Positions 47,036-57,065 of a stretch of DNA of 64,000 nucleotides are shown piece by piece. Location of the stretch: the NCBI RefSeq assembly GCF_010093535.1, contig NW_022985162.1, positions 248,001 to 312,000 of the forward strand. The letters are read 5' to 3'. This stretch comes from Lindgomyces ingoldianus (Eukaryota; Ascomycota; Dothideomycetes; Pleosporales; Lindgomycetaceae). The translations under genes were made by a program, and so were the position numbers. Positions within the stretch are counted from its first letter, which is position 1. Each line of letters begins with the position of its first letter. A model generated the notes under the pieces. That model saw nothing but the letters and a program-made list of their open reading frames with translations, was not told the DNA's origin and did not search any database.

Positions 47036-47758
47036 CTAGCACAAGGTCCAAGAGCAGGCGCTATATCTAGCCCCATTTCGCGTCCACAGGCTCTCCCTTA
47101 GGCCTATATCATGAGTTACGACAATCACTGTACGTCACGGAGTTTGGGCCGACACTCGACTTCGGTTCCATCGGATTTCTTCAATGGTAGCGATTATTTC
47201 CTGGGCAACTTTGCATTATCATGGAGTTAAAATGTTATTGTTTCTTGTCACGGTCTACCCCGTGGGCAAGAAGTTATAGAGGGTTCATGGTGTTTTCACT
47301 GGATATGTACGGGTGGTCATTTTCCTAGTATCCCGTGTTTACATGTCTGGCTAGTAGAATGGGGTTGACCGGATTCAATGGGGATATGTACGACGGTGTG
47401 TACATGTAGCATGGCATAGGCCTTAGGCGGTTCCCAGCATCGGAAGACTCAGATTCTCCTGAATCTTCGACTGTATTAACGATTTGATGAAGGGGTCATT
47501 GAAAACAGTGATGGTCTCACGGATTGAGTGTGATGACATGAGCCAAGTATCATGCCTGATTAGGCTAGACGGGCTTGGCATTTTGCGGTTGACATATCCG
47601 CCTTCACTCTCAGCCCGCGTGTCCATCACGACCTCACGCCCGCTCATCTCCACACGCCTGGCCTGCACCAGCAATATTCTCTCTGCTTCACCTTCTGCCC
47701 ACTCTTTGACTTGCAGGTGGACCGACCCACTCCGAAGATCTCATCGCTTGTTGCCAGT
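47036..47758. other. intergenic, ITC1 terminator region and SGF73 promoter
   Basis: 720 bases between two co-oriented genes. Nothing with coding look except short frames overlapping the SGF73 leader. T-rich stretch around 47200-47330. Confidence 0.45.
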
Positions 47759-49523
47759 ATGGCCGCCAATGGGGCGCGTAAAAGTCGGTTTGAGCCGCAC
47801 ACCCCTCCCCCTCGCGCCTGACTAACCGTATCGCAGCGCCCGCACCACCAAGCTCCAATGCGAAGACTAGCCTCGTTGATATAAGCCTCGTAAAAGATGT
47901 CCTGGGTGAGAAAGATAAGAAGCCCATGATTCTGAAAATCAGGAAACCAGTGCCTCAGCCTTCCAAACCAGGCAACTGGAAGGAAAGCGAGACGATCAGT
48001 AGGTCTTCTCCTCCAACCCTCATTAGCTCCCAGCTATTTTGGAAGCCTAGCATAACCCTATTTGGCCTAAATCTAATTCCTTTGTAGATGTCGACACCTC
48101 CAAGAATAGTCAGACTGAGCCTTCCTCACCCATCATAAACCCGCTTGACCAGAAGACCCTCGCCGCGTTTCCTACCGGTCGACCGCTGGAAGACAAACTG
48201 GATACTGTGCAATGCAAGCATTGCCGCCGGCCCATCCTCCGCACCGTTGCTGCAGGCCACATCCGGGAATGTTTGAACAAGAAACAAGAGAAACTCAAGA
48301 AGAAGAAGGAGGCGAAGGAAGCCAAGGACGCAGCGCTCCGAAAAGAGAAGGGCGAGAAAGATGACGACGAAGGTGGTAAGAACAACGCCCGCAAATCTGC
48401 CGTGAAAGGTGCCGTTGTTGACGGCGAAGGTGCAAAGAAGGGGAAGAAGAGGAAGATCGATGGCGATGCGGAGAAAGCTCCGAATGCGAAGAAGAAAAAG
48501 AAGGACGAGCCGAAGCCCAAGGCGGCGAAACCTAAGGGACCTGTCGATGTCGAGAAGCAGTGTGGTGTCGCACTTCCGAATGGTAGTTTCTGTGCTCGGA
48601 GCTTGACATGCAAAAGCCATTCTATGGGACTCAAGAGGGCCGTGCCAGGAAGGAGTCTGCCGTATGACATGCTATTGGCACAGTATCAGAAAAAGAATCA
48701 AGCGAAGCAACAACGTGAGTTCATCCATAGCCGAACACATTTCAGTTTTTCAACAGTTCCTGTTGGTATATTTCCTCATTTGCTTAGTTGATTCCTACAT
48801 CTCTACATGGGCTTTCCTATGCGTTTACCTTCTCGGACTAGTGTCGTCCTACAAACTTGTACTCCTTCTGCTCTTCACTGCCACTCCGCTTTTTTCCAAA
48901 GTCCTATTCTATTGTGCCTTCCTATATTCGAGACAGGACCCGATTGGAATATGATGATCTGACAAGCGTGATTAGGTGCTGCTATCGATGCCAACGCTCC
49001 ACTACCCGAAGATCTTGAACCATCAGGGGCTGTCGACTCCGACGAAGAAAAAGAGGCCATCATGACTGCCCTAGCACGTCACAGGCCACGACCAATCGCA
49101 ACCTTCACTCCAGTATCGCAGAAGTCCAAGTACCAATACATCCGCATGAAGGACATGCTCCGGTCAGCCCTTGGTGCACCACACGGTGGCTCCATCTTCT
49201 CAAACGTACCATCGAATGGTGAACATGTGGGAACCAGTAGAGGTCTCGCTCTGGGAATGATGGGTGCGCCTCCAAGTGCCACTTCTGAGAATTTTCCAGG
49301 TAGCGCAGGCGGTATGGGAGGATTTCCCCCTCCACCAAGTGCCGGATTGGATGGTCAGTCTGTTTCCGGCATGAATCCTGGTAGTAGGCGACAAAGCTCG
49401 ATTGGTATGGGCGTATCCGGGAGTGCGGGCCCACGACAGATTCTACCCGGACAGTTACCAGGCCCTGGACCGCAGCAGCGGAAGGGTAGTATGGCTAGTG
49501 TTGCTAGCGTTGGTGCTTCTTAG
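47759..49523 (+). CDS. SGF73: SAGA deubiquitination-module subunit, ataxin-7 type
   Basis: Four exons, 47759-47777, 47837-47998, 48088-48714 and 48976-49523; 451 aa. An N-terminal zinc patch ([20 protein letters not shown], about 102) is followed by a long Lys-rich linker and the SCA7 domain ([20 protein letters not shown], then [20 protein letters not shown], about 218-255), then a Gly/Ser/Pro-rich tail. This is the layout of yeast Sgf73 and human ataxin-7, which anchor the Ubp8/Usp22 histone H2B deubiquitinase to SAGA. The 19-bp first exon (MAANGA) rests on a GTAAAA donor and is the least certain part; the start could be elsewhere. The third intron (261 bp) is long for this genome, and I see no repeat in it. 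Confidence 0.82.
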
Positions 49524-50425
49524 AATAGCTGACACTGTCTCTTGCCGCCGTCCTGCGATCGGCCAGGTAGGATTCAGGCTCTGTTCCAAGGTCGTGTTTT
49601 TAGGTAGTTCGGGATCTGCACTACGGATACGGTCTGTGTACCTATCTGAGGTTCTATGAGCGGTTTCACGTGTATATGAAGCATCGGGATGGCATTTTTT
49701 CTGGTTGGCGGCACCGACATGACTTGGTATGTCGTGGCTATAGAAGGTTCTTCATTGGGTGCTATTGAGATACCCCCTTTCCGTATTACAGTCGCTTGTA
49801 CGATTAGAATGCTGATTAATGCTCTTAACTTCAAGGGTGGTATAGGTGTGGCGTTTAGAGAAGACACTCAATCTTCCACTAGAAAGTTCCACTAGAAAGT
49901 TTGAGCGGAGGATTTTCACAACCGGGAGAGGGTTTTATATGTGATCGCTTTATTTAAGGCCTACCTAGGTACAGCATGTTATCATTGACCATGGGACATA
50001 ACTAGGGTAGAGTCTACTTATTAAACCTCTTGCTAGAATTAGGGGGAACGTTAATAGGATGTAAATCACTTTCCCAAATCCCCCCTAGTTGTGTCCCCAC
50101 ATTAGGGGACAAGTTGCAGTACGCAGATAAGACCAGACTACCCCCTGCAGCACTATTCCGTAGCACTTGAACGCCGGTTAATGTAAGCCGCGAAATATTC
50201 CAACTGGATCAACTTCCACCGGTCAATATAGGCAAGGATATAATCTGGGTCCTTGCTGAGGATTTGATGATCCTTCAGATTTAGAGTAATCTTGGCTCAG
50301 CCTCGTTCTCAATAGATCCTTTCCTGCATCCTCCGCCCTTCGAATACGACTCCATGAGCATAAATTGAAAGACATTTCTCATTCCTGCTAACCTCTCTGC
50401 TAATCAACACAGCTCTTAGCACTCG
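49524..50425. other. spacer with MITE copy B upstream of the F-box-like gene
   Basis: 900 bases between SGF73 and the F-box-like gene. Apart from MITE copy B, only short frames (for example 49689-49895) without domains. Confidence 0.45.
49972..50119 (+). mobile_element. MITE copy B (148 bp) with TA on both sides
   Basis: Starts cagcatgttatcattgacc and ends gacaagttgcag, with TA immediately outside each end (49970-49971 and 50120-50121), consistent with a TA target duplication. Shares cataacta near the left, ttgctagaattag in the middle and cattaggggacaag near the right with the other copies. It lies about 300 bp upstream of the F-box-like start codon. Confidence 0.75.
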
Positions 50426-51331
50426 ATGGCTTCTCCAGCAACACCTGCCGCCCACCGCGTCTTTGCAATCGCCGAACTCTTCAATCTCATCCTCACCTTC
50501 GCGCGACCAGCCTCCCACCGTGTCTTCGAAAGCCTAACCCTCTTCGATCATATCCTAAGCCTCGTCTCGCCCCAGGATCTTCTTATCTCCTGTCTGCGCG
50601 TCAGCCGAGAATGGAACGACGCCATATCCAACAGTCTCATCCTCCAACAGCGACTCTTCTTCAAACCCTGCGATTACCCTGATCCCTCCAAAGTAGACTG
50701 GGATCCTGGTGTACCCAATTCTCTATTCTATAGCCCAAACGAACCAGGTTATACAGACTATACCCTAAACCCGTTCTTGATACGAGCCTTTCCCAGGTGG
50801 TTTTATGCGCCCGACGATATGGCCCAGCATTGTCGCGGCGACAACGAGATCAGCGGCCGGGATTTCGTGAATCTGCCTTGGAATAAGAATCCCGAAGTCT
50901 GGCGGAGGAAAAATGCGAGTTGGCGGAGAATGGAGATTGCGCAGCCGCCTTGTTTTTGGATCAGTGTGCAGGCATATAAACCAGATTTCCGCATCTTAGA
51001 CGGTGTGGAGATCTTGCGTGATGAAGAGGGTCAACTATCCAAGGGGAGGGGGTTTACGGTGGGTGAGATGTATGATTATTTGGAGAGGGTAGCGATGGAT
51101 CCTGATGAGGAAGGAATGGTGGCAGATTTTGAGATTCGGATAAGGAGGGAGGCGTGGGAGGACGGAGAGACAGAGTTGCAGGTTACGTTGAGTTTTAGAG
51201 ACGGAGAAGAGGATGGGGACGAGTGGGAGGGGGAAGTTTGGGGGGAGGAACACAAGAGGAGGTTTCGGAGTGAGGCGTTTGAAGTTTTTGATATTGAGTT
51301 GTCCGAGGAGTATCTTCCGCCTGTAGGATGA
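50426..51331 (+). CDS. F-box-like protein
   Basis: Single exon, 301 aa. The N-terminal segment ESLTLFDHILSLVSPQDLLI, followed by SCLRVSREWNDAISNSLILQ (about 32-75), is a fungal F-box-like domain of the kind ending in a buried hydrophobic LFF. The remainder (FIRAFPRWFYAPDDM, WRRMEIAQPP, VGEMYDYLERVAMD) is the extended C-terminal part seen in many such Pezizomycotina proteins. F-box proteins connect substrates to Skp1-Cullin ligases; the substrate is unknown. The first 45 residues contain two similar stretches, AHRVFAIAELFNLIL and SHRVFESLTLFDHIL, a small internal duplication. The gene is bracketed by MITE copies B and C. Confidence 0.7.
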   Translation: MASPATPAAHRVFAIAELFNLILTFARPASHRVFESLTLFDHILSLVSPQDLLISCLRVSREWNDAISNSLILQQRLFFKPCDYPDPSKVDWDPGVPNSLFYSPNEPGYTDYTLNPFLIRAFPRWFYAPDDMAQHCRGDNEISGRDFVNLPWNKNPEVWRRKNASWRRMEIAQPPCFWISVQAYKPDFRILDGVEILRDEEGQLSKGRGFTVGEMYDYLERVAMDPDEEGMVADFEIRIRREAWEDGETELQVTLSFRDGEEDGDEWEGEVWGEEHKRRFRSEAFEVFDIELSEEYLPPVG

Positions 51332-51385
51332 TGGACTTTGGTTTTTTTGCTTGAAGTTGTTTCCACATTTTTTTCTTGAATTCTA

Positions 51386-51527
51386 CAGCATGTTATTACA
51401 TAGCGTGGAACATAACTAGGCTACTTTCTATCTGTTAAGCTTACTAGAATTTCGGTGAGTGCTATTAGGATCTACATTTCTACCTTAAATTCCCTTGCCA
51501 TGTTCTACGTTAGGGGACAAGATACAA
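51386..51527 (+). mobile_element. MITE copy C (~142 bp)
   Basis: Starts cagcatgttattacatagcg after a TA and ends about gacaagatacaa; the right end is degraded, with ga in place of the TA seen at copy B. Shares cgtggaacataactagg and tactagaattt with the other copies, in the same orientation as A and B. It begins about 55 bp after the F-box-like stop codon, so it is probably transcribed in the 3' untranslated region. Confidence 0.7.
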
Positions 51528-52089
51528 GACAAATTTTTTCTACAGGATTTCCTGTATCTCCGTTTGATACTTAGTATTTGCGAATGCTTTGTTTTTCATT
51601 CTTAGCAGAAGGTTGATAATTCCCTCTAGCGCACACTCCTCGGTACTCTAGTACTATTCTTCTTCTCAACTAATCTGCTTCATCTAGGGCGCTAGGGACA
51701 TCATGGCCATGGGACGACTCGGCCATACAGCGAAATTCAAACACAAGAGACTGGTCTTCAAGAATTATTATTTGCATGCAGTATAAGACACCTGGTAGCT
51801 TGGCCAGGAGCAACACATATTCTGTGACTGCGCTGGCTTTTGGCCGCCGAAAATGACCAGGCCATTGAATTCCGTAGCCCACAATCACCAGGACGGTCCG
51901 CTATCTTCCTATCCCTAGGTAACAGAAACACCTAAGCATGCTTGTAAGCAAGCTTTACCAGGCACTTTCCCTAACCCAACTCCCCAAAACCCTCCCTGCC
52001 ATCTAGAACCATAAATCCCACCCAGCGTAATCTAGCGTCTCATTTATCCCCCACACACTCTCCATAGGATATATAGCGCATCTGCCACA

Positions 52090-52477
52090 ATGGAACCCAT
52101 AACACCAACACACATCTACATCATCCTAGAAACCTACATCCTCTCCCAAAACGCCAAACTCACAGCTCCCGACATCCTAGCCTACCACCCAAGTTCTTTT
52201 ACCGTTGAAGAGATATCCCGCGCCGAAAAGGGAAACATCGGAGAATTGCACGTCGAACTACGCTCCTCATTCTCGCTCTCTTTCCCAGGGTCCCCACAAC
52301 TACGACACCGCCATCACTGCCTTCAACGCCAAAGCTAGTACCAATACCTCGGGAGAATCTCTGCACATAACGCACCTGTCGCGTACAGCTATCCATCTAT
52401 ATATATCCTTCTGCTGTGCTAGCTGGGAGGTTGACCTTTTGGCAAAACGCAACAGCACCTCTATTCCCTCGGCATAA
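52090..52477 (+). CDS. weak small-gene candidate
   Basis: A frame starting MEPITPTHIYIILETYILSQ reads like protein for about 54 codons. A 37-bp intron (52252-52288, acceptor TTTCCCAG) would join it to GPHNYDTAITAFNAKASTNT and a stop at 52477, about 117 aa. The intron would be shorter than any other here, so the model is doubtful. No family recognised. Confidence 0.25.
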
Positions 52478-53122
52478 AAAGGTGGACCCTGGATCCCGAA
52501 AACGCGGATGGAGAAAGGGGACCTGAGACTAGAATGGAGGGATGAGAGACTCAAGCCTTAGTGAATACATGAGCGCGAGGGGAATTTGATAAATTGTTGT
52601 CTGCGGACGGGGCGTAAGGCGGTGGGGGGTGGTTTGGTGGTGGGAGCGTGTGAAGGTAGAGGTTAGGGGGTAGAGTGGAAGTGGATGAGAAGATAGATAT
52701 GGATATGGAAATATATGGGGATAGGGTAGGAGAAGTTGTGGGAATGGACAGGGAGGAGGATGTAGAAAGCGAGAGTGCTGAAGAGGGAAAAGTGGGATGA
52801 CGGAGGTGTGAGGGCGTTGGGGTGAATATCGATGGATGAATCAAGGAGAACGGAGATCCTGCAGAAAGGGATGTGAGTAGTAAGATTTTGTTGGAGGCTT
52901 GAATAGAGACACCTAGAGAATATCCTTTGGAGGATAATGCCGGTTTGCTCAAGAGGCTTATACTTACTCCATCATGGTGGAGTGCAATAAAGATTGTCAA
53001 ATAAGAGCCCTCCAAGAAACTCAATGTCATTGCTAGATTCTATTCTAAAGATGCATATAAATGTATGTCGCGAGAGCGAAAGCAACCTAAAACTCCACAC
53101 GAATGCAGAAATCCCCCACCGT

Positions 53123-54520
53123 CTAACTGGATCCCGCGGCAAAGAAACTCAAAAAGCTACCTACAGTCAAGCCAGCAACGAGACACAACGACATGAAGCC
53201 ACCTGCGGCCTCACGTTCGTCTTCGTCCACCCATTCTACGAATCCCATCATACAATTGCTTCCAATGTATCCGTTAGAGAGACCGAACAAGAGCTGAACC
53301 ACCAAGAGATAGAATACATCAGAACTAATTGTAGCCCCCTTGCCGCGTAGATTGCAAAGCAGATACATGGGGATAAAAATGACTCTGGAAATAGACAAGA
53401 TGAAGAGAAGGCGCGGCTTGGAAGTGAGGGTCAAGCCGGGGATGGCTGGAGAAACACGGCCAATCAAATCTCCGATATTCCAGAGGAGGAAGGCGAAGGG
53501 AATGAAGGAAGCTGGCTGGAAAAGGCGAGGTGCTGAGTGAGGATCCCGCACGCTCTGGATTTGCTGGGTAAAAACGGGGAACATCATTGTTACGGCAAAA
53601 GTGAGGAAGACGGCACCGGCGAGCCAGAAGAGTTTCTTCAGAAGCCTTACCAGAGGCACAGACTTACGCACGAAACGTTCGGGATCGTTTTCGCTGTCTT
53701 CAGAGTCAAGCGAACGTTTGATACGCTGTCTCGGGCTATGTCGGGATAAGAGGAAGGCGAACGCAGCAAGAGTGACTGTTGAAACCACGGAAGCGGTGAG
53801 GAAGTAGGCGAATGCGGAGGTGCTGGACTCCAGAGGTGCTCCTTGTTCAGACTTTTTCTCCGGTACAGAAAGAACAGATACGATTTGGGCAATACAAGGG
53901 AGCACTCCAGCAACTCCTTGGCCGGTCATGATGCCTTGTGTGTATTCTTCCCGTCCGAATCCCGACACAAACGCAAAGACACCATTCTGACATAGGCCTG
54001 TGGCCAAACTGGCACTGAAGACCACGAGCATTAAGAATGCAAAGTAGACACTGGCCGTGACGCCAAGAAATAACCTTGTGGACACGGCAAGCAATGTGAA
54101 GACGACAATGTTGAGCACGAGGGAAGCGACTATACGCTTTGGATATGATGCACGAGCCTGAAGCTTTGTCAAGAGTATCATGGATCCTAGGTTACCGACT
54201 GTGGAGACGGACAGTTCGGCAGACTGGAAGTTTCGGAGTAGTCGGTCGTCTGACTCGAAGCGGCGTTGGAAGTAGGGGCCGGCGGCTAAGAACATATTCC
54301 TGGACTAAAGTTAGAAAAGTCGCGGTATTGACTGCATGAGTTGTAAGTCTTACCATGCCCAAAGCATGGCAACCCCGAGCAATAGGAACACGGAATAGTC
54401 GAGCCATGAGAAGGGTTGCTGCTTGGAATGGGGTATCGGCTCTCCATCTGGACTCTCCGAGCCGCCTTCCAAAGGCTCATACAAAGTCTTCCGCTGGAGC
54501 AGTCTGCGTATTCGCTCCAT
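53123..54520 (-). CDS. equilibrative nucleoside transporter (SLC29/ENT family)
   Basis: Two exons, 54520-54354 and 54299-53123, with a 53-bp intron (donor GTAAGA); 447 aa. After a polar N-tail (about 40 residues) come eleven likely membrane segments. The splice creates AMLWAWNMFLAAGPYF, matching the ENT first-helix motif (W.N.F..A..YF). Later landmarks are FSASLATGLCQNGVFAFVSG, WNIGDLIGRVSPAI and the last-helix region GLSNGYIGSNCMMGF with AGGFMSLCLVAGLTVGSFL. The family moves nucleosides down their gradient; yeast Fun26 is the vacuolar member. Whether this one is vacuolar or at the plasma membrane cannot be told from sequence. It diverges from IWR1 with 343 bp between starts. Confidence 0.85.
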
Positions 54521-54863
54521 TTTCCTCTAAAAGAGTGTTCTGTAGTGGAATGAAGTGTTTCGAGGAGCTGTAGCGGTTGCAGGCACGTCTTCAGCAATGA
54601 TTAAAGTGCAAATAAGAGAGCCCCCAGCAGGCAGTCATCTTCTACCTGTAGTCTGCAAATGTCGAGGGTGAAGGCTGATGAACCACAGGGCGCAGGTGAC
54701 AGATGTTGTTCACGAGGGTGAGGTCGCCAAGACTGTATTAGTAAGTTAATCCAAAATTGGACTAGGGCTTGTTGACGGCCAAACTGTCCAAGACCCCCCA
54801 AAGAGCCCTTCGTCTTCACGACACCGCCCCGAACTTTGCGGCATTCTGCGCCCTGAACCCACC
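54521..54863. promoter_or_regulatory. shared divergent promoter, ENT transporter / IWR1
   Basis: 343 bases between two outward start codons. It must hold both promoters. C-rich toward IWR1 (aagaccccccaaagagccc near 54790). No specific factor site is certain. Confidence 0.4.
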
Positions 54864-56104
54864 ATGGCTTCGTCCGGGCCACAGAAGATTTCCGTCAAGC
54901 GGAAGCGCGATGATGTCCCCGTGGAAACGCTGAGTTTGATTTGCCTGCTCTCTTGAAATTGGACCCTCAGAACTGACTTCCACCAGTAATGGAAACAAAT
55001 GAAACTACGAGGGCCAAGAGGGCCATGAGAAAGGATGGGGGAATCATCTGGAGATTAGTAAAGGAACTTAGCTCCATGCAGATTGTACTGCCTCTAACTT
55101 AACGTAAGGTTAATGACGACCAAAAGCGGATATCGCCACGTGCTTCAAGCTTGGCCCCACGTCTAACGCGCTCTCAACCGGCAACCCCCCGTCCGCATTC
55201 CCCTTCTCTCCAGGAGGCCCGTTCATCAGGAACCGTGACTCCCAGGATTTTCCATCTTTCTCGTGGCAATGATAGGGCGATTCTGGTTGAAAAGAAGGGT
55301 ATAAGTCAACCGGTCTCCTCCGTGGACAAGACGTCTTCCCCACTGGCTCCCCTTAGTTCCCCTGCTAGTCCTGTTCTAGAGGGTATTGCGGAGAGGACAC
55401 CTAAAATTCGAAAACTCCCAGGGCGGAGTACAGTCACTCTATTTCGACCTGACGACCAAATAGTGAAAAGGTCGCAAAATGAGATTAAGCAGCCTTCAGA
55501 GGATGTTGTTCATATGCTGGAGCAGTTTGCAGAAGATATCGCCAAGAAAGAAGCCGCACCTGTCCCTGCACGAAAGCAGCCAATGAGGTTCAAACCAAGA
55601 GCTCCGGCGTTGAGGTACAAGGATCGTCACCCAGAGAAGGCCGATGCCATGAATATCGATAACGACGACTACGTTTACGACACCTACTACCGTGAAGAAG
55701 TTATGCAAGATGCAGATGGTCCGGCTCTCGAACCCAGTGCGTCTGTTGGTATCATCGTTATCGAAGAAGATGACGAGGAGTTATGGGACGGATATGGCGA
55801 GGAAGAGGAAGAGAGCGACCGCGTATACACCGACGATGAGGATGAAAATGCGGAGGATTATTATGCGAATGATTATCCAGAGGATGAGCTTGATTCCGAG
55901 GACGAATTCGGCACTAATCCGTATCGGTACCATCACGGTTCAGACCAAGAAGAATACGATGCGGTAAACGACCCCTGGAGTGACGACGACGTTGACGCAT
56001 TGGATCGAGACCATGACTTCAGGGATAGACTTAACGAGAAGTCTCCTTTAAGAAAGCTTCACCTCGCTCGACCAGATGAGGATCACAATATGGAAGTTTT
56101 GTAA
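54864..56104 (+). CDS. IWR1: Iwr1-type RNA polymerase II nuclear import factor
   Basis: Three exons, 54864-54933, 54987-55057 and 55109-56104; 378 aa. The start MASSGPQKISVKRKRDDVPV is the conserved basic Iwr1 opening (a nuclear localisation-like patch). The central DDYVYDTYYREEVM (about 230) is the core motif of the Iwr1 domain, followed by VGIIVIEEDDEELWDGY and a very acidic Tyr-rich stretch typical of the family. Iwr1 binds assembled RNA polymerase II in the cytoplasm and takes it into the nucleus with importin alpha. Introns are 53 and 51 bp; the first has the uncommon donor GTTTGA, and the second is placed by frame and the CTAACTTAACG branch region. The middle exon is small (71 bp) and its sequence (RAKRAMRKDGGIIWRL) is only moderately conserved in look. 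Confidence 0.82.
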
Positions 56105-56507
56105 TTTCACGACCTTTCATCCCATCGACAGAAATGGTGGTCTTAATGTCATAGAGAAACGATGCTAGGATTTATCATCGTGCAACCCTCCATGATCTTT
56201 GAGCCGAACCAGACTCACTTACAAACAAGGCGTTCCAAGTTACGACGAACTCACACTTCTTCAGATTAGCCCGAAGGGTAACACTTCTCATCTCGCTTGC
56301 ACGGCACACATGGAATTTTACAAAACTGTTGTTTGCCTACCAATAATTGTTCCTATGATAGCCTGCCTTGACGGATAAATGATAGTGCGTCCGAACCATT
56401 CCCAAAACAAGCCTTCGAATTCATGTGCACAATTTCAGCAGAACAAATGCTAACCATTTGTAGGGTAAAACTTCACAGTCCTTCGTTGACACCTGGGCAA
56501 TCCTACT
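56105..56507. other. intergenic, convergent 3' ends
   Basis: 400 bases between the IWR1 stop and the stop of the next minus-strand gene. No gene or repeat seen. Confidence 0.45.
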
Positions 56508-57065
56508 TCAGAGAGTATTTGGCGGCCCGAACATCTCCTCTAACACACGTAGGAAATCTTCTTTGTTCAGCTCTGTTATCCTCCGCCTGAATGTTTCCTT
56601 ATTTGTTTCTTTACGTTTCTTCGTATCTCCAGACTGTCTTGCGTAAATCAGTCCCCATTCTGGCATCAGTCTATACGCCTTGCTTTGGAGGCCTTGCACG
56701 GTTCGTTCGTCCTTGTACCTGGTTTGGTAGGCCTCGCATGCTTGGCTCCACGTCAAGTCAAGCATGATATGCAGATACAGAATGGCAATAAGTTGCTCGC
56801 TTGTATATTTCGGGCGGTCAGTCACCGTGGAGTTCGGTCTAGATCCTGGTGATGTGCGACGTGTGCACTTTGAGTCTTGGAATCTTGAAATTGCAGCTGA
56901 AGAAGGAACCGCATTCCAAGACGGTGTCGTGTGTGAATCTAATCGCGTAACCGGTGAGGAAGTAGAATTCACTCCTACTATAGGCGTGATCCGAGATCTG
57001 GACCCCTGATATTGAAGCGTTGCGTCCCCCTTGGTACATCCAGGAGCAATTGTTTCCAAGCTCAT
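56508..57065 (-). CDS. hypothetical protein with a helix-turn-helix-like segment
   Basis: Single frame of 185 aa. The first 85 residues are polar and likely disordered. From about 88 on comes RPKYTSEQLIAILYLHIMLD, then LTWSQACEAYQTRYKDERTV and QGLQSKAYRLMPEWGLIYAR, which reads as three short helices of the kind found in Myb/SANT or clr5-like DNA-binding domains (Trp and hydrophobic spacing, ..ER.....LQ.K.YR). A Lys-rich tail follows. DNA binding is inference. An upstream exon may be missing, since the start has no clear leader. Confidence 0.5.
   Translation of the reverse strand: MSLETIAPGCTKGDATLQYQGSRSRITPIVGVNSTSSPVTRLDSHTTPSWNAVPSSAAISRFQDSKCTRRTSPGSRPNSTVTDRPKYTSEQLIAILYLHIMLDLTWSQACEAYQTRYKDERTVQGLQSKAYRLMPEWGLIYARQSGDTKKRKETNKETFRRRITELNKEDFLRVLEEMFGPPNTL

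Larger units (their letters stand above)
51332..53122. other. gene-poor stretch with MITE copy C
   Basis: 1.8 kb between the F-box-like gene and the nucleoside transporter (convergent ends). It holds MITE copy C and the weak candidate at 52090. Minus-strand frames around 52551-53030 are Ser/Pro/Thr-rich and look like a reading of GT-rich DNA. Confidence 0.4.

Noticed and set aside
48110..48670. 186-aa Phe-rich minus-strand frame
   Set aside because: Antisense of the Lys-rich linker of SGF73 (AAG codons read as CTT/TTC); it looks like membrane helices only for that reason.
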